Assembly: GCA_964473365.1 (NCBI GenBank)
Contig: CAYYOV010000002.1
Coordinates: 1-64,000, forward strand
Reading direction: 5' to 3'
Origin: 2-02-FULL-55-14 sp964473365
GTDB lineage: Bacteria; Bacteroidota; Ignavibacteria; UBA10030
DNA length: 64,000 bases
Made by a program: the position numbers and the translations under genes. Each line of letters begins with the position of its first letter. Position 1 is the first letter of the stretch. This document shows positions 42,298 to 50,460 of this stretch, in pieces. The notes under the pieces were generated by a model that worked only from the letters and a program-made list of their open reading frames with translations, was not told the DNA's origin and did not search any database.

Positions 42298-43404
42298 TCA
42301 GCGGATTGGAAGGGCGAAGAAGAAGGTCGCGCCTTTGCCTTCCTCCGATTCGACCCAGATGCGGCCGTTATGCGCCTCGACGATCTTCTGGCAAATGATG
42401 AGGCCAAGGCCGGTCGTCTTGCTCTTGTCGTCGCCCGCCTTAATGTCGCGGTAGCGGTCGAAGATGTGCGGTACGACGGCCTTCGGAATACCGGGGCCGC
42501 TGTTGAACACCGAGACCATGGCATGATCCGTCGGCTGCTGTCCTTCTTCGAGGACGATCGCCACCTTGCGTACCTGAACGACGATCGCTCCTTGCTCCGG
42601 CGTGAACTTGAGAGCGTTACTGAGGAAGTTCTGGACGACCTGCTCGATCTTCTCCGAGTCGTACTCGAGCGCCGTGAGGTCCTCTTCAACATACACGTCG
42701 AGCGTGATCTTGGCCGCCTGGATCGGGACGCGGAGTTCCGTCGTCACTTTCTCCACGGTTGAACCGAGACTGCCGAAGCCGCGGTTGAGCCGAACGCGGC
42801 CTCCTTCGAGCTTGGTCAGGTCCATCATGTCGTTCAGCAACAGGATGACCTTGTCGATCGACGACATCATGTAGCCGAGGAGTTCACGCTGGTGGTCGCC
42901 CACCGTCCCTGCCATACCCTTCATCAGATAGCCAATGCTCTGTTTTAGGCCTGCAATGGGGTTGTGGAGGTCGTAGAGCAGCCGGGCCGTGTGTTCGGCC
43001 TGTAGTCGCCGGACGCGATCTTCGGCATCACGTTTCTTGATCAAATTTCGCAGCTGTGGCACGAGCTGGTCCATATCGACCGGCTTCGTGAGGTACTCGC
43101 GAGCACCGAGCTTCATCGCTTCGACCGCCATGCCGACGTCGCTCATTCCCGTCGCCATCACGACTTCGGTTGCCATCGAATTCTTCTTGATATACCGCAG
43201 CACTTCGAGTCCGTTGGCCCCCGGCATCTTGATGTCGAGAAGCGCAATGTCAAAGTCCTCTGCCTGTACCTTCTTGATCGCCTCGAGGCCATCGGCGGCT
43301 TCGCTGACCTGAAATCCTTCGTCCGTCAGCCATGCGGCCAAGGTCATCCGCAGTGGATCCTCGTCATCGGCGATGAGGACTTTGATCTTTTCTTCTTCTT
43401 CCAT
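42298..43404 (-). CDS. soluble REC-histidine kinase hybrid
   Basis: The 368-residue protein begins with a receiver domain (Asp57 in 'IALLDIKMPGANGLEV'). A kinase core follows, with His147 in 'RLLYDLHNPIAGLKQSIGYL' and an ATPase domain ('VVQNFLSNALKFTPEQGA', 'TTGLGLIICQKIVEAHNG'). There is no membrane segment, so it would be a cytoplasmic kinase controlled through its own receiver by another kinase. The H-box 'DLHNPI' differs from the common 'HELRTPL'. It is the first gene of the minus-strand hut train and has a good promoter 73 bases upstream. Confidence 0.9.
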   Translation of the reverse strand: MEEEEKIKVLIADDEDPLRMTLAAWLTDEGFQVSEAADGLEAIKKVQAEDFDIALLDIKMPGANGLEVLRYIKKNSMATEVVMATGMSDVGMAVEAMKLGAREYLTKPVDMDQLVPQLRNLIKKRDAEDRVRRLQAEHTARLLYDLHNPIAGLKQSIGYLMKGMAGTVGDHQRELLGYMMSSIDKVILLLNDMMDLTKLEGGRVRLNRGFGSLGSTVEKVTTELRVPIQAAKITLDVYVEEDLTALEYDSEKIEQVVQNFLSNALKFTPEQGAIVVQVRKVAIVLEEGQQPTDHAMVSVFNSGPGIPKAVVPHIFDRYRDIKAGDDKSKTTGLGLIICQKIVEAHNGRIWVESEEGKGATFFFALPIR

Positions 43405-43436
43405 AGGACGGTCTGACAGGACTGCTGAGGGTGGAT

Positions 43437-43451
43437 TTGTAGAATCTACAA
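43437..43451. promoter_or_regulatory. perfect 15-base palindrome, candidate hut operator
   Basis: TTGTAGAATCTACAA is a perfect inverted repeat of 7 bases around a single central A. It lies between the divergent kinase and hutH genes, about 20 bases downstream of the predicted minus-strand start site and about 80 bases upstream of the hutH promoter. A one-base loop makes an RNA hairpin unlikely, so a dimeric DNA-binding protein is the likelier reader. The TTGTA/TACAA half-sites recall the GntR-type HutC operators of proteobacteria, but no hutC gene is in the window. Confidence 0.55.
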
Positions 43452-43476
43452 GCGGTGCGGCTCGTTACGTGCCTGT

Positions 43477-43505
43477 ATGATAGCGTGATTCGAATGGAAA
43501 GTCAA
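43477..43505 (-). promoter_or_regulatory. sigma70-like promoter for the minus-strand hut/signalling train
   Basis: On the minus strand TTGACT (43505-43500), 17 bases, TATCAT (43482-43477). A start near 43470 gives a leader of about 65 bases containing the palindrome at 43437-43451. Confidence 0.55.
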
Positions 43506-43529
43506 CGAACGAGACGTATCGGCGCGCCA

Positions 43530-43558
43530 TTGTAATTCCTTCACTTTCAGCTTACATT
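43530..43558 (+). promoter_or_regulatory. sigma70-like promoter for hutH
   Basis: TTGTAA (43530-43535), 17 bases, TACATT (43553-43558), 41 bases before the hutH ATG. It is divergent from the kinase promoter in the same 195-base gap. Confidence 0.5.
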
Positions 43559-43599
43559 GAGCCCCACGACCACGTGGCATCCCCCTTCGCCGTAGCGCT

Positions 43600-45153
43600 A
43601 TGACGATCTCCCTCGACGGTTCCAGCCTTACGATCGACCTCTTGCACCAGATCGCCGTGCTGAACGCACGAGTCTCGCTCAGTCCTCGTGCGCTCCGGCG
43701 GGTGGCCGTCGCGCGTCGTCAGGTGAAAGCCTGGCTCGATGCGGACGAAACCGTCTACGGAGTCACGACAGGTTTTGGGGAGTTTGCAAATGTCCGCATC
43801 GACACGTCGCAGATCGAGACGCTGCAGGAGAACCTGATCCTGAGCCACGCCGTCGGTGCGGGCGAGCCCCTCCCGGCCGATGTTGTGCGGGGAATGATGG
43901 CGCTCCGGATCAATGCCTTGCTCCAGGGACATTCCGGCATCCGGGTGCAAACGCTTCGGCAGTTGGCCGCTGTCCTGAACGCTGGCATCATTCCCGTGAT
44001 CCCTTCCCAAGGATCCGTGGGCGCGAGCGGCGATCTGGTGCAGCTGGCCCATCTCGTGCTCGCGCTGATGGGGCGGGGACACGTCACCGCTCCGGGCAGC
44101 ACGCGGCCTGTACCGGCGTCGACAGCCCTTCGACGCGCCGGCATCGCTCCTGTCCGTCTCACCGCAAAGGAAGGGTTGGCCCTCATCAACGGCACTCAGA
44201 TGATGACGTCCGTGGCGGCCCTGACCGTGCACCGTGCGGTCGCGCTCCAACGGATCGCGGACATCGCCGGTGCGATCAGCGTCGAAGCACTCCGGGGCAG
44301 CGATACGCCGTTCGACGCACGCATCCATCGCCTTCGTCCCTTCGCAGGCCAGCAAGCTTCGGCCGCGAACCTGCGTCGGATGATGCGGAGCAGTCGTTTG
44401 CGCGAATCGCATCGGCACGATGACGCTCGCGTGCAGGACGCTTATTCGATGCGGTGCATCCCGCAGGTGCATGGCGCATCGCGTGATGCGATCGAGTACG
44501 CTGCACGACAGGTCGGCATCGAACTGAATTCTGTCAACGACAATCCGCTGATCTTTCCGGCCACCGCCGAACACCTCGAAGGAGGCAATTTCCACGGTCA
44601 GCCGATGGCCCTCGTGCTCGATTTCCTGGCCATCGCGCTCGCGGAGCTTGCCAATATCTCGGAACGTCGTACTGAGCGGCTCGTGAACGGCTCCCTGAGC
44701 GGCCTTCCGCGCTTCCTGGCCACCGACGGCGGATTGAATTCAGGCCTGATGATCGCCCAGTACACGGCCGCCTCGCTCGTTTCGGAGAACAAGGTGTTGG
44801 CGCATCCCGCCAGCGTCGATTCGATCCCGACCTCTGCGAACCAGGAGGACCACAACAGCATGGGCTCGGTGAGCGCGAACAAAGCCCGGCGTGTGTTGCA
44901 GAACGCGGAGACTGTGCTCGCCATCGAGTTGTTGTGCGCATGTCAGGCGCTCGATTTCGCCCGCACCTGGCGATCGCCCGACCCGCTTAACGCAGGCCGG
45001 GGCACGGAGGCCGCCTATGCGGCTGTGCGTCGCATCGTCTCGTTCGTCGGCCGCGACCGGGTGCTCCACCACGATGTGCAGGCGATCCTGGGCCTCATCC
45101 GATCGGGGGTGATCCTGCGAGATGTCGAGCGGGCAGTGGGAACACTGTCGTGA
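43600..45153 (+). CDS. hutH: histidine ammonia-lyase
   Basis: The 517-residue enzyme removes ammonia from histidine to give urocanate, the first hut step. The self-forming MIO cofactor comes from Ala142-Ser143-Gly144 in 'GSVGASGDLVQLAHL'. Other signatures are 'YGVTTGFGEFANVRI', 'EGLALINGTQMM', 'NSVNDNPLIF' and 'GNFHGQPMA'. It lies alone on the plus strand, divergent from the other hut genes, with adenosine deaminase 43 bases downstream. Confidence 0.97.
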   Translation: MTISLDGSSLTIDLLHQIAVLNARVSLSPRALRRVAVARRQVKAWLDADETVYGVTTGFGEFANVRIDTSQIETLQENLILSHAVGAGEPLPADVVRGMMALRINALLQGHSGIRVQTLRQLAAVLNAGIIPVIPSQGSVGASGDLVQLAHLVLALMGRGHVTAPGSTRPVPASTALRRAGIAPVRLTAKEGLALINGTQMMTSVAALTVHRAVALQRIADIAGAISVEALRGSDTPFDARIHRLRPFAGQQASAANLRRMMRSSRLRESHRHDDARVQDAYSMRCIPQVHGASRDAIEYAARQVGIELNSVNDNPLIFPATAEHLEGGNFHGQPMALVLDFLAIALAELANISERRTERLVNGSLSGLPRFLATDGGLNSGLMIAQYTAASLVSENKVLAHPASVDSIPTSANQEDHNSMGSVSANKARRVLQNAETVLAIELLCACQALDFARTWRSPDPLNAGRGTEAAYAAVRRIVSFVGRDRVLHHDVQAILGLIRSGVILRDVERAVGTLS

Positions 45154-45196
45154 CGGACGATCGGCTCTGACCACGTCTTCTCATACCGACCAGAAC

Positions 45197-46306
45197 ATGG
45201 AACACGCGCTTCTCCAATCCTTGCCGAAGGTCCTTCTCCACGATCATCTCGACGGCGGCGTTCGCCCTCAAACCGTCATCGAACTCGCCCGCGACCAGAA
45301 ATACGGCGAACTCCCGACGACCGACCCCGGCGAGCTCTCTGTGTGGTTTCAGCGGGGCGCCCAGCGCGGCAGCCTTCCGCTGTTCCTTGAAGGCTTCAAG
45401 CATACATGCGGTGTCATGCAAACAGAAGAGGCCCTCGAACGAGTGGCGTATGAGACGGCCGAGGACATGCACAAGGATGGCGTCGTCTATTTTGAGACTC
45501 GATTCGCGCCCAGCTTTCACACCTCGGGCGGGCTGCATTGGGAGCGAATCGTGGGGTCGGTCATTCGTGGACTGGAACGCGGTGAGAAGGAGTTCGGCGT
45601 GCGGTGGGGGATCCTGCTCTGCGCCATGCGGCACATGAACCCGACGATCTCTCAGGAGGTTGCCGAGCTGGCCGTCGACTTCCGTGAACGGGGTGTGGTC
45701 GGATTCGACCTGGCAGGCGAGGAGGGCGGATACCCGCCGAAGAAGCATATCGACGCCTTCCATTATATTCAGCGCGAGAACTTCAACATCACCATCCACG
45801 CCGGCGAGGCGTTCGGGAAAGAATCGATCTGGCAGGCGATCCAGTGGTGCGGTGCTCACCGCGTCGGCCATGCCACGAGGCTTGTCGAAGACATGCGCAT
45901 CAAGGATGGAAAGGTCCTCAGTATGGGGACGCTCGCGCAGTACGTGCTCGACAAGCGTGTGCCGCTCGAGATCTGCCTCACCAGCAATCTCCACACCGGC
46001 GCCGTCCGGTCGCTCGAAGAACACCCGTTCGGGATCCTCCACAAGTACCGGTTCCGCGTCACCTTGAACACGGACGATCGCCTCATGAGCGGTATCACGC
46101 TCACGGACGAATACCGGGTGGCATCGGAGACCTTCGGCCTTTCCATCGACGACCTTGAAAAGCTGACCATCAACGCCATGAAGAGCGCATTCCTGCCGTA
46201 CCGGGATCGTCTCGAGATCATCTATGACCGGATCAAGCCTGGATACAGCCGCGCTCGCGCAGCGCTCGGCATAGCACCCCCTGCCGAGTCGTACGAACGG
46301 AGGTAG
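45197..46306 (+). CDS. add: adenosine deaminase
   Basis: The 369-residue enzyme turns adenosine or deoxyadenosine into inosine forms and ammonia. Metal and catalytic residues are in 'VLLHDHLDGGVRPQT' (His15, His17), 'ITIHAGEAFGKESIWQA', 'HRVGHATRL' and 'TLNTDDRLMSG'. The start at 45197 puts the HDHLDG motif at its usual depth. It follows hutH and precedes a metallo-beta-lactamase-fold gene by 2 bases. Adenine or other aminohydrolase activity cannot be fully excluded. Confidence 0.92.
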   Translation: MEHALLQSLPKVLLHDHLDGGVRPQTVIELARDQKYGELPTTDPGELSVWFQRGAQRGSLPLFLEGFKHTCGVMQTEEALERVAYETAEDMHKDGVVYFETRFAPSFHTSGGLHWERIVGSVIRGLERGEKEFGVRWGILLCAMRHMNPTISQEVAELAVDFRERGVVGFDLAGEEGGYPPKKHIDAFHYIQRENFNITIHAGEAFGKESIWQAIQWCGAHRVGHATRLVEDMRIKDGKVLSMGTLAQYVLDKRVPLEICLTSNLHTGAVRSLEEHPFGILHKYRFRVTLNTDDRLMSGITLTDEYRVASETFGLSIDDLEKLTINAMKSAFLPYRDRLEIIYDRIKPGYSRARAALGIAPPAESYERR

Positions 46307-46308
46307 CG

Positions 46309-46932
46309 ATGAATCATCTCGGTCCTGTCGTATGGCTCGGCCACGCTTCCTTCAGGATCGACGACCCGCTCGGACGGGTGTACATCGATCCCTGGAAACT
46401 CCCGCCTGGTGCGCCCCCCGCCGATCTGTTGCTGGTCACGCATGCTCACTACGACCACTGTTCCCCCGACGACATCCGATCGATCCGCACTGACCGAACG
46501 CTCGTGTGCGCTCCGGCGGACGTGGCGTCAACACTGGGGGGTTCCGTTGTCGTCGTTGCGCCGGGAGATGTAGTGACGGTCGGGCCGTGGCCGATCCAGG
46601 TCATTGCGGCCGCAAATCTTCGGGCGAAATTCCATCCTCTTGCGAACGGCTGGGTTGGATATGTGCTGACGCTGTCAGATGGACGACGGATCCTGCATGC
46701 GGGGGACACGGATGCGTTGCCACATCACGATACCGTTGCGGTCGAGGTGGCGCTCCTGCCCTGCGGTGGGACGTATACGATGGACGGACCAGAGGCGGGT
46801 CGCCTGGCGCAACGGATGGCGCCGGAGGTGGTCGTGCCGATGCACTGGGGAGATATTGTCGGATCGCGCGCGGATGCAGAAGCGGTCGCGCGGCTCTACC
46901 CGTCGACGGTCATTCTGGAGCCGGAGCGGTGA
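46309..46932 (+). CDS. metallo-beta-lactamase-fold metal-dependent hydrolase
   Basis: The 207-residue protein has the metal motif 'LLLVTHAHYDHCSPDD' near residue 45, 'RRILHAGDTDAL' near 125 and 'VVVPMHWGDIVGSR' near 170, as in the UlaG/YtkL-like branch. The substrate is unknown. It starts 2 bases after the adenosine deaminase stop, and its last 23 bases overlap the convergent hflX gene. Confidence 0.88.
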   Translation: MNHLGPVVWLGHASFRIDDPLGRVYIDPWKLPPGAPPADLLLVTHAHYDHCSPDDIRSIRTDRTLVCAPADVASTLGGSVVVVAPGDVVTVGPWPIQVIAAANLRAKFHPLANGWVGYVLTLSDGRRILHAGDTDALPHHDTVAVEVALLPCGGTYTMDGPEAGRLAQRMAPEVVVPMHWGDIVGSRADAEAVARLYPSTVILEPER

Positions 46933-48208
46933 CGATCGAACCGCCCGCCTCATGAACGAGCTGCCGGACCTGCCGTTCGTCGCGCGCCGCCATCCGGACT
47001 GTCAGAACTGCTTCATCGCCGTCGTAGCGCTGCTCCGTGATCTCGGCGAGGTCGAAGAGCTGTGAAACGGCCCGCTGCGCGGTATGAGGAAGCGTGATGA
47101 CGACCTCTCGAAATTCCTGCCGCAGCAGCGCCGCAAGCGCTTCCTTTAATCCCATGAGGTTGATACCGCGAGTCGCGGAAACGAAGACGTGCGAGGGGTG
47201 TTGGCGCGCAACCTCGCCAAGGAATCCGCGATCGGTGAGTCGGTCGACCTTATTGAAGACCATGAGCGTCGTGCGGTCGGCCGCGTTCAGCTCCGCAAGG
47301 GTTTCCTGCACGACCGTGATTTGGTCCTCGTATGAGGGGTGCGAAACGTCGACGACATGAAGGAGCAAGTCGGCCTCCGTCACTTCTTCGAGCGTGCTCT
47401 TGAACGAGGCGACGAGGTGGTGCGGCAGCTTCCGGATAAATCCGACCGTGTCGGTCATGAGAATGGCGTTCCCCAGGCCGAGGTCGACGTACCGTGTCGT
47501 GGGGTCGAGTGTGGCGAACAATCGGTTCTCCACGAACACGTCCGACCCCGACAGGATGTTAAGCAACGTCGATTTCCCGACGTTCGTGTAGCCTACAAGT
47601 GCCGCTCGCAGATGTTTGCGCCGTCCCTTCCGTTGCGTTTCCCGTTGCTGTCCGATCCGGTCCAGCTTTTCCTTGAGATGACCGATCCGAGTACGGATCA
47701 TGCGCCGGTCAGTCTCGATCTGCGTTTCGCCCGGTCCTTTCGTGCCGATGCCGCCGAATTGCTTCGAGAGATGCGTCCATGCTCGCGTCAGGCGGGGGAG
47801 GATGTACTGGAGTTGGGCCAGTTCCACCTGCGTCTTTGCCTCGCTCGATCGGGCCCGTGAGGCGAAGATGTCAAGGATCAGCCCGCTGCGATCGAGGACC
47901 TTGCACGCAAGGGTGGTTTCAAGATTCCGCACCTGCGCCGGGGATAGGTCGTCGTCAAAGATGACGAGCGGGATCTTCTGTTCCTGCACGAGGGCGGCGA
48001 GTTCTTCCGTCTTTCCCTTGCCGATGAACGTGGCCGCGTCGAAACGGTCGCGATCCTGCGTAAGTCGTGCAACGACATCGGCCCCGGCCGTGTCGGCCAG
48101 GAGCTCAAGTTCGTCCAGTGAGTCGGCCAGCTCTTCACGCGATGCGGCGCGGGTTGAAACGCCCACAAGCACGCATCGCTCGCGCCCGGAGGAGGCGAGT
48201 TCGATCAC
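46910..48208 (-). CDS. hflX: ribosome-associated GTPase HflX
   Basis: The 432-residue GTPase splits or rescues stalled ribosomes. It has the HflX-specific N-terminal domain ('FIGKGKTEELAALV', 'SPAQVRNLE'), the linker 'SEAKTQVELAQLQYILPRL', the P-loop 'GYTNVGKSTLLNIL' and 'DTVGFIRKLPHHLVASFKST'. It begins at a GTG overlapping the stop of the BatA-like gene (GTGA). Its C-terminus overlaps the convergent hydrolase gene. Confidence 0.96.
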   Translation of the reverse strand: MIELASSGRERCVLVGVSTRAASREELADSLDELELLADTAGADVVARLTQDRDRFDAATFIGKGKTEELAALVQEQKIPLVIFDDDLSPAQVRNLETTLACKVLDRSGLILDIFASRARSSEAKTQVELAQLQYILPRLTRAWTHLSKQFGGIGTKGPGETQIETDRRMIRTRIGHLKEKLDRIGQQRETQRKGRRKHLRAALVGYTNVGKSTLLNILSGSDVFVENRLFATLDPTTRYVDLGLGNAILMTDTVGFIRKLPHHLVASFKSTLEEVTEADLLLHVVDVSHPSYEDQITVVQETLAELNAADRTTLMVFNKVDRLTDRGFLGEVARQHPSHVFVSATRGINLMGLKEALAALLRQEFREVVITLPHTAQRAVSQLFDLAEITEQRYDGDEAVLTVRMAARDERQVRQLVHEAGGSIVTAPAPE

Positions 48209-50316
48209 GGTGAGCCTCGTTCGACAACAGGTTTCCAGCGCGCAGCAAGGATGCTTTCGGCGACTGCAACGAACAATGCCGCGATCAGGAAGGAACGCCA
48301 GAGCTCTGTGCCGAGTCTGGCTTCATTCACCACGCGATCGATGTCCTCGGATGGTTCGATGGTGCTCCATTGGCCCTTTGCGAGACCGATCGACGTGAAG
48401 AAGAGGTCACGGGCCTCTTCCGTGGACGGACGCGTATCGGTCTCACGGCCGTCCACAGCTGCTGCGAAACGGTCGATCTCCTTCCCACCCATCTTCACGG
48501 AATAGACTCCGGGCAGTGCGATACCATCCACATGGAGCACCGTCCCGACCGGAGTGGCGGTCGGCGCCACTGTCATGGATCGCCGGTCGGGCGTAACGAT
48601 CTCTGCCGCGCCGATTGCGCCCGGCGGAACCGGCAACACGACGCTCTCCCCGGTCGTGACGACTGGACGGATCTCCTGGGCGCCGGCAACCACCGCGAGT
48701 GCCCGGTGGATCAGCGGGACGAACAATCCTTGCGTCGGCAGATCGCTCCATGTCGTGGAGGCTGCGGTTGCCAGGACGATGATTCGGCCCTGACCGACCG
48801 GCAACTCGACGAGAAAGGGCTGACCCGTCGAAAGCGTTACGACGGCCATGCCGTTCGGGGGAACGCGGGTCGGCAAGATGCGCTGGATCTCAGGTGTCGG
48901 GACCTGCCTGCGACCGCGCGCATTCATGTCGGTTGGTTCGAACATGCCGTCAAAGACCGGGTGGTCGAGGTCGGCCGAACGGAACGCGATGAACGACCCT
49001 TCCGCCGCTGCCGCCGCAGGGGCAGAACCGAGTCCAAACGCGTCACCCATCGTTCCCCACGACTGCGCGTTGGCCCCCGGAATGAGCACGAGGCCGGCCC
49101 CGCGTTCGATGAGGGCTTTGATGCGATCGCCCCACCGATCGAGTTCGGGATGCCCGGCGGCGACCACATAGGCGTCGTATCCGACCAATCGCGATTCAGA
49201 CACTCTATCGGGTGCGAGCGTCTCAATGCGGATGGCCGCACTGGAAGTGTCAAAGCGACTCTGAAGCGCCAATCGCACGTACCGAAGGTCCTCCTCGGAC
49301 CCGATAAGCAGCACGCGTCGCTCCTGCCGGAGACGTATCACGAAAGACCGCTGATCGTCAAACTCAATATCGTCGCCTTCCACGACGACGCGGCCGGTGA
49401 GGAAACCTGACGAACGAGGGATGCCTGAGAGGGACACATCAACGATACCGTTCGGCGCCAGATCGCGGGCACGTTGGTCCGTCCGTTCCGTCTCAAGATA
49501 GAGACTGACAGTGATCCCGACAGCCGTGGCATCTCCGCGATTCGCGACAACGGCTTCGAGGGGGAATGGCCGACCCAGGTCGACGAGTGAACTTCCGAAC
49601 CGCAGCGATGCCACTGAAACATTGGGCACTGGCGTGTCGCCGATCGGGATGAGGAAGCAGTGCAGCGATGGGTCTTGCAGGACCGGGATGAGCGATTCTG
49701 CTTGCCGTTCCAGCAGGGTCGCTTGCATGTCTGAAAGGACATAGAGTTCTTTGTTCGCGCTCCGAGCGGCTGATAGGATCTCACCGCCAGCACGAATGAC
49801 GTCTTCGAGTGGTCGTCGCACGGCGGACGGTCTGATGTTCGCGGCAATGTCCAACGCGACAGGATGCACCGAGGTTGTCTGGATCGGTTGTGCGGCGGAG
49901 AAAGGGAAGACCGCCACCAGATCTCCCTCACGGAGAGACCGGATGATCCCGGCCGCCGCATCCTTCGCCCTCCGGATTCGTTCCCCGTTCGCGTCGACCG
50001 CTGTCATGCTGTAGGAATCGTCGACGAGCAGTACCGCCGTCGAGCGCGCGGCCGCACCCCAGGCATCGGGGAGGGTACCCCGAAGGGTTGGACGCCCGAA
50101 CGCCAGAACCAGCAAGACAATGAGCACTGTGCGGAGTAGCAACAGGAGCCATTGGCGGAGCTGGAGACGCCGGATCCTGGACCGCTGGAGCTCTTTCAAA
50201 AACTCCAGGGTGCTGAAGTCGATCGTCCGCATCCTTCTGAGGGTCAGAAGATGCAGCACGAGTGGGATCGCGGCGGCCGCCAGGCCGAACAGCATGAAAG
50301 GCTGGAGAAAGGTCAT
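48205..50316 (-). CDS. BatA-type von Willebrand domain membrane protein
   Basis: The 703-residue protein starts with the aerotolerance-regulator N-terminal domain: two membrane segments at about 5-25 and 57-78, with 'HLLTLRRMRTIDFSTLEFL' between them. A von Willebrand type A domain follows, with the metal site 'LLVDDSYSM' near residue 95. A long extracytoplasmic part and a last membrane segment near 675-695 end the chain. BatA-like proteins are typical of Bacteroidota and are often next to MoxR ATPases, but none is seen here. The role is probably in envelope assembly or stress; uncertain. Confidence 0.85.
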   Translation of the reverse strand: MTFLQPFMLFGLAAAAIPLVLHLLTLRRMRTIDFSTLEFLKELQRSRIRRLQLRQWLLLLLRTVLIVLLVLAFGRPTLRGTLPDAWGAAARSTAVLLVDDSYSMTAVDANGERIRRAKDAAAGIIRSLREGDLVAVFPFSAAQPIQTTSVHPVALDIAANIRPSAVRRPLEDVIRAGGEILSAARSANKELYVLSDMQATLLERQAESLIPVLQDPSLHCFLIPIGDTPVPNVSVASLRFGSSLVDLGRPFPLEAVVANRGDATAVGITVSLYLETERTDQRARDLAPNGIVDVSLSGIPRSSGFLTGRVVVEGDDIEFDDQRSFVIRLRQERRVLLIGSEEDLRYVRLALQSRFDTSSAAIRIETLAPDRVSESRLVGYDAYVVAAGHPELDRWGDRIKALIERGAGLVLIPGANAQSWGTMGDAFGLGSAPAAAAAEGSFIAFRSADLDHPVFDGMFEPTDMNARGRRQVPTPEIQRILPTRVPPNGMAVVTLSTGQPFLVELPVGQGRIIVLATAASTTWSDLPTQGLFVPLIHRALAVVAGAQEIRPVVTTGESVVLPVPPGAIGAAEIVTPDRRSMTVAPTATPVGTVLHVDGIALPGVYSVKMGGKEIDRFAAAVDGRETDTRPSTEEARDLFFTSIGLAKGQWSTIEPSEDIDRVVNEARLGTELWRSFLIAALFVAVAESILAARWKPVVERGSP

Positions 50317-50423
50317 GGCCTGCTGTTCAGCGACAATGGACGCAGGGGATCACATGTGTGCGGTCGCAACATATAATGACAACGTACTCGGAAGTGCCTC
50401 GATTCGCAAGGCTTGTCGGTGCG

Positions 50424-50452
50424 TTGTAAGTCCCTCCATCTTTCGGTACTTT
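50424..50452 (+). promoter_or_regulatory. possible promoter for the patatin-BamA gene
   Basis: TTGTAA (50424-50429), 17 bases, TACTTT (50447-50452). The start codon at 50461 would then be almost at the RNA start, giving a leaderless message. A TATAAT box at 50372-50377 is an alternative but has no matching -35 box. Confidence 0.3.
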
Positions 50453-50460
50453 TCAACTCT

